Positions 18,100-26,798 of a stretch of DNA of 64,000 nucleotides are shown here, piece after piece. The notes under the pieces are model-generated. The model was given only the letters and a program-made list of their open reading frames with translations, did not search any database and was not told the DNA's origin. The position numbers and the translations under genes are program-made. Origin of the DNA: Picosynechococcus sp. PCC 7003. GTDB lineage: Bacteria; Cyanobacteriota; Cyanobacteriia; Cyanobacteriales; MRBY01. Within the stretch, counting starts at the first letter, position 1, and each line of letters begins with the position of its first letter. The stretch covers positions 2,250,661 to 2,314,660 of the forward strand of contig NZ_CP016474.1 of the NCBI RefSeq assembly GCF_001693255.1. Direction: 5' to 3'.

Positions 18100-19128
18100 A
18101 TGGCCTCCCGCAGTAAAGCTCTCCAGTACTACATCTTGGTGCGTCTGCTCCTTGCTCCCTTGATGTTGTTAACCATTATCACCGTCGTCTTTCTGCTGCT
18201 CCGGGCCACCCCTGGTGATCCTGCCGATGCCATCCTCGGCAACCGTGCTCCTGAAGCGACCAAGGCCCTGCTCCGGGAACAACTGGGCTTAGATCTCCCC
18301 CTCTGGCTACAGTATGTCCGCTACCTCGGCAGTCTGTTGCAGTTTGACTTAGGAACATCCCTCACCAGTCGTGGTTTACCGGTGTGGGAGGTGATTCAGC
18401 AGCATTTTCCCGCCACAGTAGAATTAACCCTCTTTGGCATGATTGTTGCGGTGGTAGTGGGGGCTGGTGTCGGAATGCTCGCAGCCTCCCGCCAGGGCAC
18501 TTGGTTGGACGTGGGCGGGCGATTATTCGGGATTATTACCTATGCCCTGCCCTTGTTCTGGATGGGGATGGTGGTGCAACTTATTTTTTCAGTGCAGTTG
18601 GGTTGGTTTCCCTTGGGGACACGCTTTCCGTTGGATGTGCCGCCGCCGCCGACCTTGTCGGGTCTCTATACCCTCGATAGTCTGCTCACGGGAAATTTTT
18701 TACAACTTAAAACAGCTTTGTATTATTTGGTGTTGCCCTGCTGCACCTTGGGGATCCTCCTTAGTGGTATTTTTGAGCGCATTGTGCGGGTAAATTTGCG
18801 TCAGACGTTGCAATCAGACTATGTGGAAGCGGCGCGGGCCAGGGGCATTCCCGAACGGAAAATTCTCTGGAACCACGCCTTAAAAAATGCTTTGATTCCG
18901 GTGATCACGGTCTTGGGGCTTACCTTTGCGGCCTTATTGGGGGGAGCGGTCTTAACGGAGGTGACATTTTCTTGGCCAGGCCTGGGGAACCGCCTCTATG
19001 AAGCGATTTCCCTCCGGGATTATCCGACGGTGCAGGGAATTATGGTGTTTTTTGGGGCAATTGTGGTGATGGTGAGCCTGGTGATTGATATTGTGAATGC
19101 GTTGATTGACCCCCGTATTCGTTACTAA
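18100..19128 (+). CDS. Peptide/nickel-type ABC transporter permease (DppB-like)
   Basis: A 342-aa inner-membrane permease with six hydrophobic segments and the family's N-terminal block (LRATPGDPADAILGNRAPEA). It has the EAA loop that contacts the ATPase (YVEAARARGIPERKIL then HALKNALIPVITVLG) and ends NALIDPRIRY. These proteins pair with a DppC-type permease, two ATPases and a binding protein to import oligopeptides, nickel or similar substrates. None of these is adjacent, so it is an orphan, as is common in cyanobacteria. ATG 18100 is used; an in-frame TTG lies two codons upstream. The next base after its stop begins the stop of the convergent EcfT gene. Confidence 0.9.
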   Translation: MASRSKALQYYILVRLLLAPLMLLTIITVVFLLLRATPGDPADAILGNRAPEATKALLREQLGLDLPLWLQYVRYLGSLLQFDLGTSLTSRGLPVWEVIQQHFPATVELTLFGMIVAVVVGAGVGMLAASRQGTWLDVGGRLFGIITYALPLFWMGMVVQLIFSVQLGWFPLGTRFPLDVPPPPTLSGLYTLDSLLTGNFLQLKTALYYLVLPCCTLGILLSGIFERIVRVNLRQTLQSDYVEAARARGIPERKILWNHALKNALIPVITVLGLTFAALLGGAVLTEVTFSWPGLGNRLYEAISLRDYPTVQGIMVFFGAIVVMVSLVIDIVNALIDPRIRY

Positions 19129-19992
19129 CTAACCCCAGAGGAAGCGCAATGACCAAAAGGGCAGCAGCAAAATAAGAATCAGCCAATCCCAGCGGTGAAA
19201 ACGCAGTTGATGCCAACGAACAAGGTGCTGGTTCGGACTGGTGAAGCCCCGGATATCCATCGCCGTCGCCATTTGTTCGGCCCGCATCAGGAGATTTTCG
19301 AGGAGTTTTTCGGAAACCATGAGCCACAGTTGCATACTTTGTTTAAACCCCAGGGTTTTCCAGGCGATCGCCCTTGTGCGGACGGAGCGCGTTAAGTTCT
19401 GAATTTCCTCTAACACGAGGGGAATAAACCGGAGCGAGAGGGTCAGGGTCAGCAAAATTTCGGTCACCGGCACCTTGAGTCGGCGCAGCGGCCCCAGAAG
19501 AAACTCTAAACCCGTGGTAATTTCTTCCGCTGCCGTGGTCAAAAGATAGAGATTGGTGCTGTAGAGCAGCGTAAAAATTTGGGTGCTGAGCTTAATACCC
19601 AAATCCAGTTTGAGGCGCGTGATGGAGATAAATTTAAACTGCCACACCACGTATTCATAGTTTTGCCGAATGTCTAAGTCTTCTGCTGGTAAACGGGGCT
19701 GATGATCGAGCACTAAGCCATCGGGGGTAATTAACGTCACCCCAAACAACACCAAACAAAAAATCAACAATAACCCCATCTGCTGTTTCCAGACCCGCAG
19801 GGGAATTAATGCCGTTAAGGTGATCGCGATCAACAGACCCACCAACCCCAAGCGCCACAGGTTGTTCGCTAAAATCGGCCCAATCAAAAAACTCATCAAC
19901 CAAGCGAGTTTTACCCGGGGGTCTAGTCGGTGGAGCCAGGTTTGGGGCTGCTCCAGATATAACCCAATGGGCAGCGATCGCATTAAATCCAT
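19129..19992 (-). CDS. Energy-coupling factor transporter T component (CbiQ/EcfT family)
   Basis: A 287-aa membrane protein. The N-terminus LHRLDPRVKLAWLMSFLIG is the classic CbiQ/EcfT opening, with five or six transmembrane segments after it. The two cytoplasmic Ala-Arg-Gly-like motifs that dock the ATPases appear as SVRTRAIAW and TAMDIRGF. It would couple ECF ATPases to a vitamin- or metal-binding S component in the membrane. No EcfA or S gene is adjacent, so the substrate is unknown. It abuts the convergent DppB-like gene with no spacer. Confidence 0.85.
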   Translation of the reverse strand: MDLMRSLPIGLYLEQPQTWLHRLDPRVKLAWLMSFLIGPILANNLWRLGLVGLLIAITLTALIPLRVWKQQMGLLLIFCLVLFGVTLITPDGLVLDHQPRLPAEDLDIRQNYEYVVWQFKFISITRLKLDLGIKLSTQIFTLLYSTNLYLLTTAAEEITTGLEFLLGPLRRLKVPVTEILLTLTLSLRFIPLVLEEIQNLTRSVRTRAIAWKTLGFKQSMQLWLMVSEKLLENLLMRAEQMATAMDIRGFTSPNQHLVRWHQLRFHRWDWLILILLLPFWSLRFLWG

Positions 19993-20123
19993 CGTGGTGA
20001 AAATTCCGTAAAAAAATCAACTTCCATTATGTAATAAGCCTTAAAATTTCCCGCCCTCAGAAGGGAGTATGCTGGATCCTAGGGATAAAAGCCCATTTGA
20101 AAAACCCCGTTAACAGTCGTCCC

Positions 20124-20975
20124 ATGATTAGAAAAATTCTCTTCGCTGATTCTGGCACCGGGCAAGTCCAGGATATGTTGAAAAACTTGCTCAAGCTCCC
20201 TGCCTTCAAAGACACTAGCATTAACATCCTCCACGTCGTGAAGGAAGAGCTGACTCCCGACATCGAACAAAAAGGCTACGAAACCGGTGGCAAACTCCTT
20301 GCCCAAGCCCTCCAAGACCTCAAGCTCGATCCGAGTAATGTCAACACCATTCTGCGCCAAGGAGATCCCAAAGATGTGGTCTGCAAGGTCGCCGATGAAA
20401 TTGATGCCGACCTAATTTTAATGGGTTCTCGAGGACTCAAACGGCTACAGTCGATTCTCGCTAATTCTGTGAGCCAATACGTGTTCCAACTCACCAACCG
20501 CCCAATGCTCCTGGTTAAGGATGACATCTATGTGCGCACGGTCAAAAAAGTCATGGTCGCCATCGATAAGTCCGATGCAGCGATGTATGGCTTAGATTTA
20601 GCCCTCCAAATGTTGCGGGATTACAGTGGTTGCGAACTGCTGCTCCTGCGGGTCAACCCGGATCTACCAGCGAATCTTTCCCTTTCCCAAGCAGAAATGG
20701 ATGCAAATCCGGCCCTTGCGCCAGCGATTCAGCGGGCCAAGCAGATGGGTGTTGCGTACAAAACATTAGTCGCTGGGGGTCGCCCCGGGGCCACGATCTG
20801 CAATATTGCCAAAGACCAAAATATTGATCTCCTCGTCCTGGGTTCCCCAGATCGCCGGCCTTCCATTGCTAAGAGTATGCCCGACCTAGATCGCTTGCTG
20901 GGCACGTCTCTTTCTGATTATGTGCGGGTAAATGCGCCTTGTCCTGTGCTCTTGGCCCGGACTGATGCCAGCTAG
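20124..20975 (+). CDS. Tandem universal stress protein
   Basis: A 283-aa cytosolic protein with two Usp domains (about residues 1-140 and 145-283). Each starts with a beta strand and loop (KILFADSG; KVMVAIDKSDAA) and ends in a nucleotide-binding region (LILMGSRGLKRLQSIL; LLVLGSPDRRPS) and PVLLA-like strand. The first domain has GSRG but lacks the final Gly of the canonical ATP motif. ATG 20124 (MIRKILF) is preferred to the in-frame TTG at 20097 because Usp domains begin right at that strand. A terminator follows. Confidence 0.9.
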   Translation: MIRKILFADSGTGQVQDMLKNLLKLPAFKDTSINILHVVKEELTPDIEQKGYETGGKLLAQALQDLKLDPSNVNTILRQGDPKDVVCKVADEIDADLILMGSRGLKRLQSILANSVSQYVFQLTNRPMLLVKDDIYVRTVKKVMVAIDKSDAAMYGLDLALQMLRDYSGCELLLLRVNPDLPANLSLSQAEMDANPALAPAIQRAKQMGVAYKTLVAGGRPGATICNIAKDQNIDLLVLGSPDRRPSIAKSMPDLDRLLGTSLSDYVRVNAPCPVLLARTDAS

Positions 20976-21008
20976 CTTGCATAAAAACTGATTCAAAGTC
21001 ATAAAAAA

Positions 21009-21046
21009 GGGGGCGATCGCCAAGGATCTGTCCCCCATTGTTTTTT
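21009..21046 (+). terminator. Terminator after universal stress gene
   Basis: GGGGG (21009-21013) and CCCCC (21032-21036) bracket an 18-nt loop that includes a HIP1 site. ATTGTTTTTT follows, 33 bp after the stop. Confidence 0.6.
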
Positions 21047-21072
21047 ATCGTGTTTTTTTAAAAAGGTGTTTC

Positions 21073-21177
21073 TTAGGAAGCCGTTTTGTTGGTCTGAATA
21101 TAAAGAATCAACAAAAAAACGGTGGGTACGAGTACAAAAAGAATCGTTGCAATGAAACCGAGATCGTTAACTTGCAT
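21073..21177 (-). CDS. psbM: Photosystem II reaction centre protein M
   Basis: A 34-aa single-span thylakoid protein ([18 protein letters not shown], then a hydrophobic stretch, then [10 protein letters not shown]). This matches PsbM in length, its MQVNDLGF start and the LYIQT end. PsbM lies at the dimer interface of photosystem II. The gene is monocistronic; GAGG occurs about 11 bases upstream of the ATG. It is too short for standard ORF cut-offs. Confidence 0.95.
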   Translation of the reverse strand: MQVNDLGFIATILFVLVPTVFLLILYIQTNKTAS

Positions 21178-21305
21178 TGAATAATCGCCTCTTCGTCGAG
21201 CTAGATCACAATGATATCAAGAATATCACCTCTGGCTCCTTCCCAGGGGCGATCGCCTCTGGTATTCCCCAAGAATATCTTCCCAAGCAAAAGACCTCAA
21301 GGGAG

Positions 21306-21390
21306 CCTTAGAGGCTATTTATAAAGTAAATGAATTTCTTCGTTTGCCCCCAGTCTGGGGGCCGGGGGGCTTGATCAATCAGCTCTTAGG
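21306..21390. repeat. MITE-like repeat family B, copy 1
   Basis: The copy has AATGAATTTCTT on the left, then the palindromic GCCCCCAGTCTGGGGGC, then GGGGGCCGGGGGGCT and AGCTCTTAG on the right. Its ends are imperfect inverted repeats (CTTAGAGGCTATTTATAAAG against CTAAGAGCTGATTGATCAAG). The right end overlaps the last codon and stop of the ferredoxin gene, and the GC hairpin could stop transcription there. Confidence 0.75.
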
Positions 21391-21682
21391 GTTTGGTTTT
21401 TACAACCACATCCCCATGAGCTAAGGTTTGGCAAGCAAGGCGATAGGTGGGGGGCTTGCGCTTGAGACGCCGCTCTTCAAAATCAGTCTTGGGTGACAGG
21501 TTTTCCATGCCTTCGAGAATCTCGACAATGCAGGTTCCGCATTGGCCAACACCACCGCAATTCATTAATTTTCCGCCGAAAGTGTACAAATCCACGCCAT
21601 TTTGTAGGGCTTTTTCCCGTAGATTTGCACCATCTGCCGCAATCACGTCCTTATTTGCCGGAACGTAGGTGATATTAGCCAT
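21386..21682 (-). CDS. Plant-type 2Fe-2S ferredoxin
   Basis: A 98-aa soluble electron carrier. The cluster ligands are C42, C48, C51 ([10 protein letters not shown]) and C84 (RLACQT). The spacing C-x5-C-x2-C differs from the C-x4-C-x2-C of the main photosynthetic PetF and is seen in alternative cyanobacterial ferredoxins. It starts divergently about 130 bp from the lycopene cyclase gene. The stop codon lies inside a family B repeat. Confidence 0.9.
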   Translation of the reverse strand: MANITYVPANKDVIAADGANLREKALQNGVDLYTFGGKLMNCGGVGQCGTCIVEILEGMENLSPKTDFEERRLKRKPPTYRLACQTLAHGDVVVKTKP

Positions 21683-21809
21683 GAACCCTCCTGTGTTGAA
21701 TCAATGATCAATTCTATTTTAACAAGGTTAAGTTTTTATAAGAAAATTTACGAACTCAACGCTGTTTTCTCGATCCTAAGCCCTTTCCCTTGGGCAAATC
21801 AAAGCAGGT

Positions 21810-23825
21810 ATGATAATCCAGAGCGACACAATACCTCACCCACCTGTAATTCCCATGGAAGAACTGCTTTATCTTGAAGTCCCCACCCCAGACACCGACA
21901 AAGTTTGCCATTGGCTACAGACCAGTTGGCAACCCCAGCACGGAGAAAAGCAGCAGACCCCCACAGGCATCCGTCTTGTCGCCAATGGGGCCGAACTCTC
22001 AATCTTTACTTGGAATTTGCAGCGTACCACCTATGTGAAGGTATTTGCTTGGTCGCCAGGATTCCCCCAGCCCCAGGGCCTTTGTCGCCAACTCAAAACA
22101 GATCTAGAGCAGGCTTTCCCCAATCAGTACCCTGCTCCCCCGGAGATTCAACCAGGCCAATCCATTTTTGACGCTTTAGCCGCAGATTATCCCAAAACAG
22201 TCGAATATTTCCAGAAATTTCCCCAGGGAGAATTTGACTTACAACGGGCCTATTGGTGGGAAAAACGTTGGCGAGAAACGGTGAAAAATCCCCAAGCACC
22301 CCAACCCGTTATTTTTGAGAAAAACCATCCCGTCGATCCCCAGTTAACCCAATATGACTTGGTTTATGTGGGCGGAGCTTTGGGGGTGATCCATGCCGCC
22401 GTCATGGCGCGACTGGGTTACAAAGTGCTGTTAATTGAGCGGTTACCCTTCGGCCGGATGAATCGGGAGTGGAATATTTCCCGCAGCGAGCTCCAAAGCC
22501 TGATTAACCTGGGCTTGTTTGACGAAGCAGAAATTGAAACCTTAGTCGCCCGTGAATACAAAAATGGGTTTAATAAATTCTTCGATGGAAACAATCCGTC
22601 TCACCTGAAAGCGAATATTCTCTATACACCGACGGTCTTGAATATTGCAGTGGCTTCGGAACTGTTGCTCGAAAAGTGTGGGGAAAAACTACGGGCCGCT
22701 GGGGGTGAAATTTGGGATCAGACAGAATTTATCCGGGCGGATATTGGCCGTGAACGGGCTCAGATCTACACCAAATCATTGGCGACGGGGGAAGAAAAAA
22801 TGATCCAGGCTCGGTTGCTGATGGATGCGATGGGGACGGCTTCTCCCATTGCGGCGCAATTGAACCAAGGACGCCCTTTTGATAGCGTTTGTCCGACGGT
22901 GGGAGCCGTGGTGAAGGGGTTTGATCCGGCGGTGTGGGATAGCAATTATGGGGATGTTTTAAATTCCCATGGGGATATTTCCCGGGGTAGACAGTTGATT
23001 TGGGAATTGTTTCCGGGCCAAGGGGATGAGATGACCATTTATCTTTTCCACTACCACGAGGTACACCCGGAGAATCCGGGTTCTTTGTTGGAAATGTACG
23101 AAGATTTTTTCGGCATTTTGCCGGAGTACCGCCGCTGTGACATGGAACAACTCACTTTTGAGAAGGCGACGTTTGGGTATATTCCGGGTTATTTCAATGT
23201 GGGGGCAGGCGATCGCCAAGTGGCCTTTGACCGTTTGCTGGCGATTGGGGATGCGGCTTCGTTGCAATCTCCCCTTGTTTTCACAGGGTTTGGGTCTCTG
23301 GTGCGCAATTTAGACCGTCTGACGAAACTGCTGGATATTGCCCTCCAAAAAGACCTCCTCAACCAACAAAACTTAAGCAAAATTCGCGCCTACCAAAGTA
23401 ATATTGCGGTGACTTGGCTCTTTTCTAAGGGGATGATGGTGCCGACGGGAATGAAGTTACCGCCCCAACGGATTAACGCCATGCTAAACACCTTTTTTGG
23501 GTTGTTGGCAGATTCTCCTCCAGAGGTGGCTGAAACCTTTATTAAAGACCGCACCACTTGGCTGATGTTTAATAAGCTGGCCCTGGTTGCGGCTCGCCAA
23601 AATCCGGCGTTGCTGGTGTGGATTTGGCAAATGGCGGGAGCAAAGGACTTTATCCGCTGGGTCGGTGCTTACTTGGCCTTTAGTTTTGATGCGGTGTTGA
23701 GCTTGCTGTTGATGGGTTGGTTGCCCCAGTGGCTCGAAAAATCTGAAGTTTGGCTAGGGAAAAAATATCCGTCTCTCTGGCTAAGTCTGCTCAGTTTGAA
23801 ATATCGACTCACCGTCGGCACCTAA
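21810..23825 (+). CDS. cruA: CruA/CruP-family lycopene cyclase, FAD-dependent
   Basis: A 671-aa flavoprotein. After an N-terminal extension of about 185 residues comes a Rossmann motif (YDLVYVGGALGVIHAAVMARLG). The CruA/CruP hallmark block LPFGRMNREWNISRSELQ follows, then MDAMGTASPIA, the second FAD motif LLAIGDAASLQSPLVFTGFG, and a hydrophobic C-terminal domain. CruA converts lycopene to beta-carotene in green sulfur bacteria and Synechococcus PCC 7002; CruP is a shorter paralogue of unclear activity. The length and C-terminal domain favour CruA. ATG 21855 (MEELLYLEVP) is an equally plausible start. Downstream genes are unrelated. Confidence 0.72.
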   Translation: MIIQSDTIPHPPVIPMEELLYLEVPTPDTDKVCHWLQTSWQPQHGEKQQTPTGIRLVANGAELSIFTWNLQRTTYVKVFAWSPGFPQPQGLCRQLKTDLEQAFPNQYPAPPEIQPGQSIFDALAADYPKTVEYFQKFPQGEFDLQRAYWWEKRWRETVKNPQAPQPVIFEKNHPVDPQLTQYDLVYVGGALGVIHAAVMARLGYKVLLIERLPFGRMNREWNISRSELQSLINLGLFDEAEIETLVAREYKNGFNKFFDGNNPSHLKANILYTPTVLNIAVASELLLEKCGEKLRAAGGEIWDQTEFIRADIGRERAQIYTKSLATGEEKMIQARLLMDAMGTASPIAAQLNQGRPFDSVCPTVGAVVKGFDPAVWDSNYGDVLNSHGDISRGRQLIWELFPGQGDEMTIYLFHYHEVHPENPGSLLEMYEDFFGILPEYRRCDMEQLTFEKATFGYIPGYFNVGAGDRQVAFDRLLAIGDAASLQSPLVFTGFGSLVRNLDRLTKLLDIALQKDLLNQQNLSKIRAYQSNIAVTWLFSKGMMVPTGMKLPPQRINAMLNTFFGLLADSPPEVAETFIKDRTTWLMFNKLALVAARQNPALLVWIWQMAGAKDFIRWVGAYLAFSFDAVLSLLLMGWLPQWLEKSEVWLGKKYPSLWLSLLSLKYRLTVGT

Positions 23826-23864
23826 AATGTTATTGACTTTGGCAATGGATTAGCGGCATTTACT

Positions 23865-24605
23865 ATGGTTACAGTGCAAGTGGGCGATCGCCTTTTTGAA
23901 AATATTACGGGGATCATTTTCGATAAAGATGGCACCCTCGCCGACTCCCAGAACTATCTGCGGGAACTGGCCCAAAAACGCGCCCGGTTGATCGATGCCC
24001 AAATTCCAGGGGTGGGGGAACCGCTGCTGATGGCCTTCGGGATGGTGGATGGGGTACTCGACCCAACGGGACTAATGGCCGTGGGCAGTCACCCAGAAAA
24101 TGCGATCGCCGCCGCCGCCTACATTGCCGAAACCGGTCGCAGTTGGTTTGAAGCCCTCGATATTGCTAAAAAAGCCTTTGCGGAAGCGGAACAGATGTTG
24201 GGCGATCGCAGTCATACATCACCATTGTTTGCCGGGAGCCTAGAGGTGCTGAAATTTTGCCACGATGCAGGTTTGAAACTGGGGATTCTCTCCATGGACA
24301 GCACCGCCAACGTGGAAATTTTCGTCAAAACTTACCAGTTGCAAGATTACATCCAACTGGAAATGGGGGCAGAATTTGGCCTCAAACCCGACCCCGCGTT
24401 ATTCCTTAAAGCCTGTGCAACCCTAGGCACTGAGCCACACCAAACCCTGATGGTGGGTGATGCCCCAGGGGATATTCAAATGGCTAAGGCGGCAGGGGCA
24501 GCGGGAACTGTGGGCATTTGTTGGGGGGATGCGACCCAGGCCCATTTAGAAACGGCGGATGTGGCGATCGCCAACCTGGATGCAGTGAAAATTTTGACGA
24601 GCTAA
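23865..24605 (+). CDS. HAD superfamily hydrolase (phosphatase-like)
   Basis: A 246-aa cytosolic protein with the four HAD motifs: DKDGTLADS (nucleophile Asp, residues about 21-29), LSMDST for motif II, the Lys of FGLKPDP, and MVGDAPGDIQMA for motif IV. The helical cap between motifs I and II places it with phosphoglycolate phosphatase-like enzymes. The substrate is unknown. It is followed after 4 bp by the metallophosphoesterase gene, so the two are probably cotranscribed. Confidence 0.88.
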   Translation: MVTVQVGDRLFENITGIIFDKDGTLADSQNYLRELAQKRARLIDAQIPGVGEPLLMAFGMVDGVLDPTGLMAVGSHPENAIAAAAYIAETGRSWFEALDIAKKAFAEAEQMLGDRSHTSPLFAGSLEVLKFCHDAGLKLGILSMDSTANVEIFVKTYQLQDYIQLEMGAEFGLKPDPALFLKACATLGTEPHQTLMVGDAPGDIQMAKAAGAAGTVGICWGDATQAHLETADVAIANLDAVKILTS

Positions 24606-24609
24606 ACCA

Positions 24610-25680
24610 ATGCACGGGAATCGACGACAATTTTTAACCTATGGGAGCTTGGCTTTGGGGAGTGTATTGCTCTCACGGCGATTACCTGCTTCACCCCAGG
24701 CGATCGCCCAGACACCAGCGGCTAATCCTGCCCCTGCTGGACTGAGTGCGCCCCCCAAAGGGGATGTGCGCCTAGTTGTGATCAGCGATCTCAATAGTGC
24801 CTATGGTTCTACAGATTATTTGCCCCAGGTGAAACGGGCGATCGCCTTAATTCCCGATTGGCAACCGGATCTTGTCCTTTGTGCAGGCGATATGGTTGCA
24901 GGTCAAAAAAGTAGCCTTACCCCCGCCCAGCTCGCCGCCATGTGGCAGGCCTTTGAACGATACATTGCCCAGCCCCTGCGCCAGGTCAATATTCCCTTCG
25001 CCTTTACCCTGGGGAACCATGATGCTTCCGGCTCCTTCAGCAACGGACAATATACTTTTGCGGCGGATCGTCAGGCGGCAAGTCAGTATTGGCGCAACCC
25101 AGCCCACACCCCAACCCTAAACTTTATCGACCGTCGTCATTTTCCTTTCTATTACAGCTTTACCCAAAACGATATTTTTTACTCCGTGTGGGATGCGTCC
25201 ACTGCTCGCATTCGTCCGGAGCAACTGGCCTGGATCGAGGCAAGCCTCGCCAGTGACCAAGCCCAACGGAGCCGTCTCAGATTCGCCCTGGGACATTTAT
25301 CCCTTTATCCCGTCGCTTCGGGGAGCCGCTCAGAACCAGGGAATTATCTCCATGAAGGCGATCGCCTCCAGACTCTCCTCGAAAAATACAACGTCCACAC
25401 CTACATCAGTGGCCACCAACACGCCTACTATCCTGCTTACCGGGGGCAATTAGAACTTCTCCACACTGGCGCTTTGGGGGATGGGCCGCGTTCCTTAATT
25501 CAAGGGAATCTTTCTCCTTATCGAACATTAACGGTGATTGATATTTTCCGGGATCGTTCAAATTTGGTCTACGCTACCTACGATATGGATCGCCTGACGA
25601 TGGTCGATCACAGCGGCTTACCCAGCCGTTTGGATACTCCTAGGGGACGTTTGCAACGCCGCGATCTGCGAATCACTTAA
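24610..25680 (+). CDS. Tat-exported calcineurin-like metallophosphoesterase
   Basis: A 356-aa protein whose N-terminus (GNRRQFLTYGSLALGSVLLS) is a twin-arginine signal, so it folds in the cytoplasm and acts in the periplasm. Metal motifs are present in order: VISDLN (the usual DxH has Asn here), CAGDMVAG, LGNHD, LGHLSLYP and ISGHQHAYYP. It should hydrolyse a phosphomono- or diester with a di-metal centre. It is the second gene after the HAD hydrolase, only 4 bp apart. Confidence 0.88.
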   Translation: MHGNRRQFLTYGSLALGSVLLSRRLPASPQAIAQTPAANPAPAGLSAPPKGDVRLVVISDLNSAYGSTDYLPQVKRAIALIPDWQPDLVLCAGDMVAGQKSSLTPAQLAAMWQAFERYIAQPLRQVNIPFAFTLGNHDASGSFSNGQYTFAADRQAASQYWRNPAHTPTLNFIDRRHFPFYYSFTQNDIFYSVWDASTARIRPEQLAWIEASLASDQAQRSRLRFALGHLSLYPVASGSRSEPGNYLHEGDRLQTLLEKYNVHTYISGHQHAYYPAYRGQLELLHTGALGDGPRSLIQGNLSPYRTLTVIDIFRDRSNLVYATYDMDRLTMVDHSGLPSRLDTPRGRLQRRDLRIT

Positions 25681-25755
25681 GTCAGATGTCTGGCGATCGC
25701 CAACCTGGATGCGCTAAAAATTATCTAAACTTTCGGGATTTGAGGAGAAAAGTAA

Positions 25756-25956
25756 ATGCAGGTTTGGTTAACAAGTGTTGTCGTCCTGTTTATCGCAGTA
25801 CAAGTTTTTCAGCTGATCAAAGGATTTTTTGTGCCCTTGCCTTTCTACATTTTAGGGGGCGCTTTTTTGGCGATCGCCTCCAACTATGACAAAGGCATCA
25901 TGACCGTTTTCAAATCAAAGGAATCACCCGACGACCAGAGCAACACCAAGTCCTGA
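25756..25956 (+). CDS. Small conserved membrane protein
   Basis: A 66-aa protein with two hydrophobic segments (about 4-22 and 26-42, including PLPFYILGGAFLAIAS) and a charged tail. The ribosome site GAGGAG lies 8 bases before the ATG, which supports expression. Similar short proteins occur in many cyanobacteria without assigned function. It may be the last gene of the cruA-HAD-phosphoesterase direction group. Confidence 0.7.
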   Translation: MQVWLTSVVVLFIAVQVFQLIKGFFVPLPFYILGGAFLAIASNYDKGIMTVFKSKESPDDQSNTKS

Positions 25957-26034
25957 TCACCAAGGCAATCCGAGCGAAAAAACTTATGCTAGCTTGAAGG
26001 CAAGGCGAACGGTAAAGCCCCAGGTAAAAAAACC

Positions 26035-26607
26035 ATGACTCCACAAACATTGGCAAAACCCATTTCCCCCGAAGCCTATTTAGCCCAGGAAGAACAGGCG
26101 AGCGATCGCCACGAATATATCCAAGGAGTAATCAAGCCCATGGCTGGTGGGACACCTATTCACAATGAAGTTAGTGGCAATTTGTATGTTGCTTTAAAAC
26201 TAGGGCTCAAAAAAAGTCCTTATCGAGTTTTTCACGTTGATCAGCGGCTTTGGATTCCGTCCCAGCAAATCTATACCTATCCCGATGTGATGGTCACTGG
26301 CAAACCTTTAGTCTTGCAGGAGGGACGCAAAGATACTGTGCTTAATGCTTGTCTCATCGCAGAAGTGCTTTCCCCCGCCACCAAAAACTATGACCGCAGC
26401 GAAAAGTTTCATTACTATCGCTCCATCCCAGAGTTTCAAGACTATTTGCTGATCGAACCGGAACGGCTATTTGTGGAGCATTACCATCGCCAAGGCCCGA
26501 AACAATGGAGCCTCACTGAATACACAGCCATCGATGAAGTTATTCGCCTCGTCTCCATTGACTGTGAGCTTTCTCTGGCCGATATTTACGAAGATATTGA
26601 ACTGTAA
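26035..26607 (+). CDS. Uma2 family (DUF820) putative endonuclease
   Basis: A 190-aa Uma2 protein with the PD-(D/E)XK pattern: ISPEAYLAQEEQ at the start, TYPDVMVTG (Asp), LIAEVLSPATKNYDRSEK (Glu and Lys), FQDYLLIEPERLFVEHY, and LSLADIYEDIEL at the end. It is clearly homologous to the protein at 7451-8035 but diverged. It lies next to the IS605-type element. No function is established for the family. Confidence 0.87.
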   Translation: MTPQTLAKPISPEAYLAQEEQASDRHEYIQGVIKPMAGGTPIHNEVSGNLYVALKLGLKKSPYRVFHVDQRLWIPSQQIYTYPDVMVTGKPLVLQEGRKDTVLNACLIAEVLSPATKNYDRSEKFHYYRSIPEFQDYLLIEPERLFVEHYHRQGPKQWSLTEYTAIDEVIRLVSIDCELSLADIYEDIEL

Positions 26608-26767
26608 TTTTGCTTGTCCGCCATTGCGCAGCTAAATTTTCCCAAGAGACTTTTGTTTGGAATTTGGCAAATCAGGCGATCGCCCCTCAATATTTCCAAA
26701 AAAATCCTTCCCCACTTCATTTTCCAGAAACCGCCCAACCACCAAACTAATGCAAAGTCGTGAACTA

Positions 26768-26798
26768 CCCGACGCTCAATCAAAGATTAGAGCGCGGG
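26768..26798 (-). other. 3' end hairpin of the tnpB element, putative omega-RNA end
   Basis: CCCG-A-CGCTC and GAGCG-CGGG pair with one bulged A around a 12-nt loop, overlapping the last codons of tnpB. In IS200/IS605 elements the reRNA (omega RNA) that guides TnpB ends in such a hairpin, with the guide taken from the DNA just beyond it. Here that flank would be the sequence below 26768. Confidence 0.5.
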
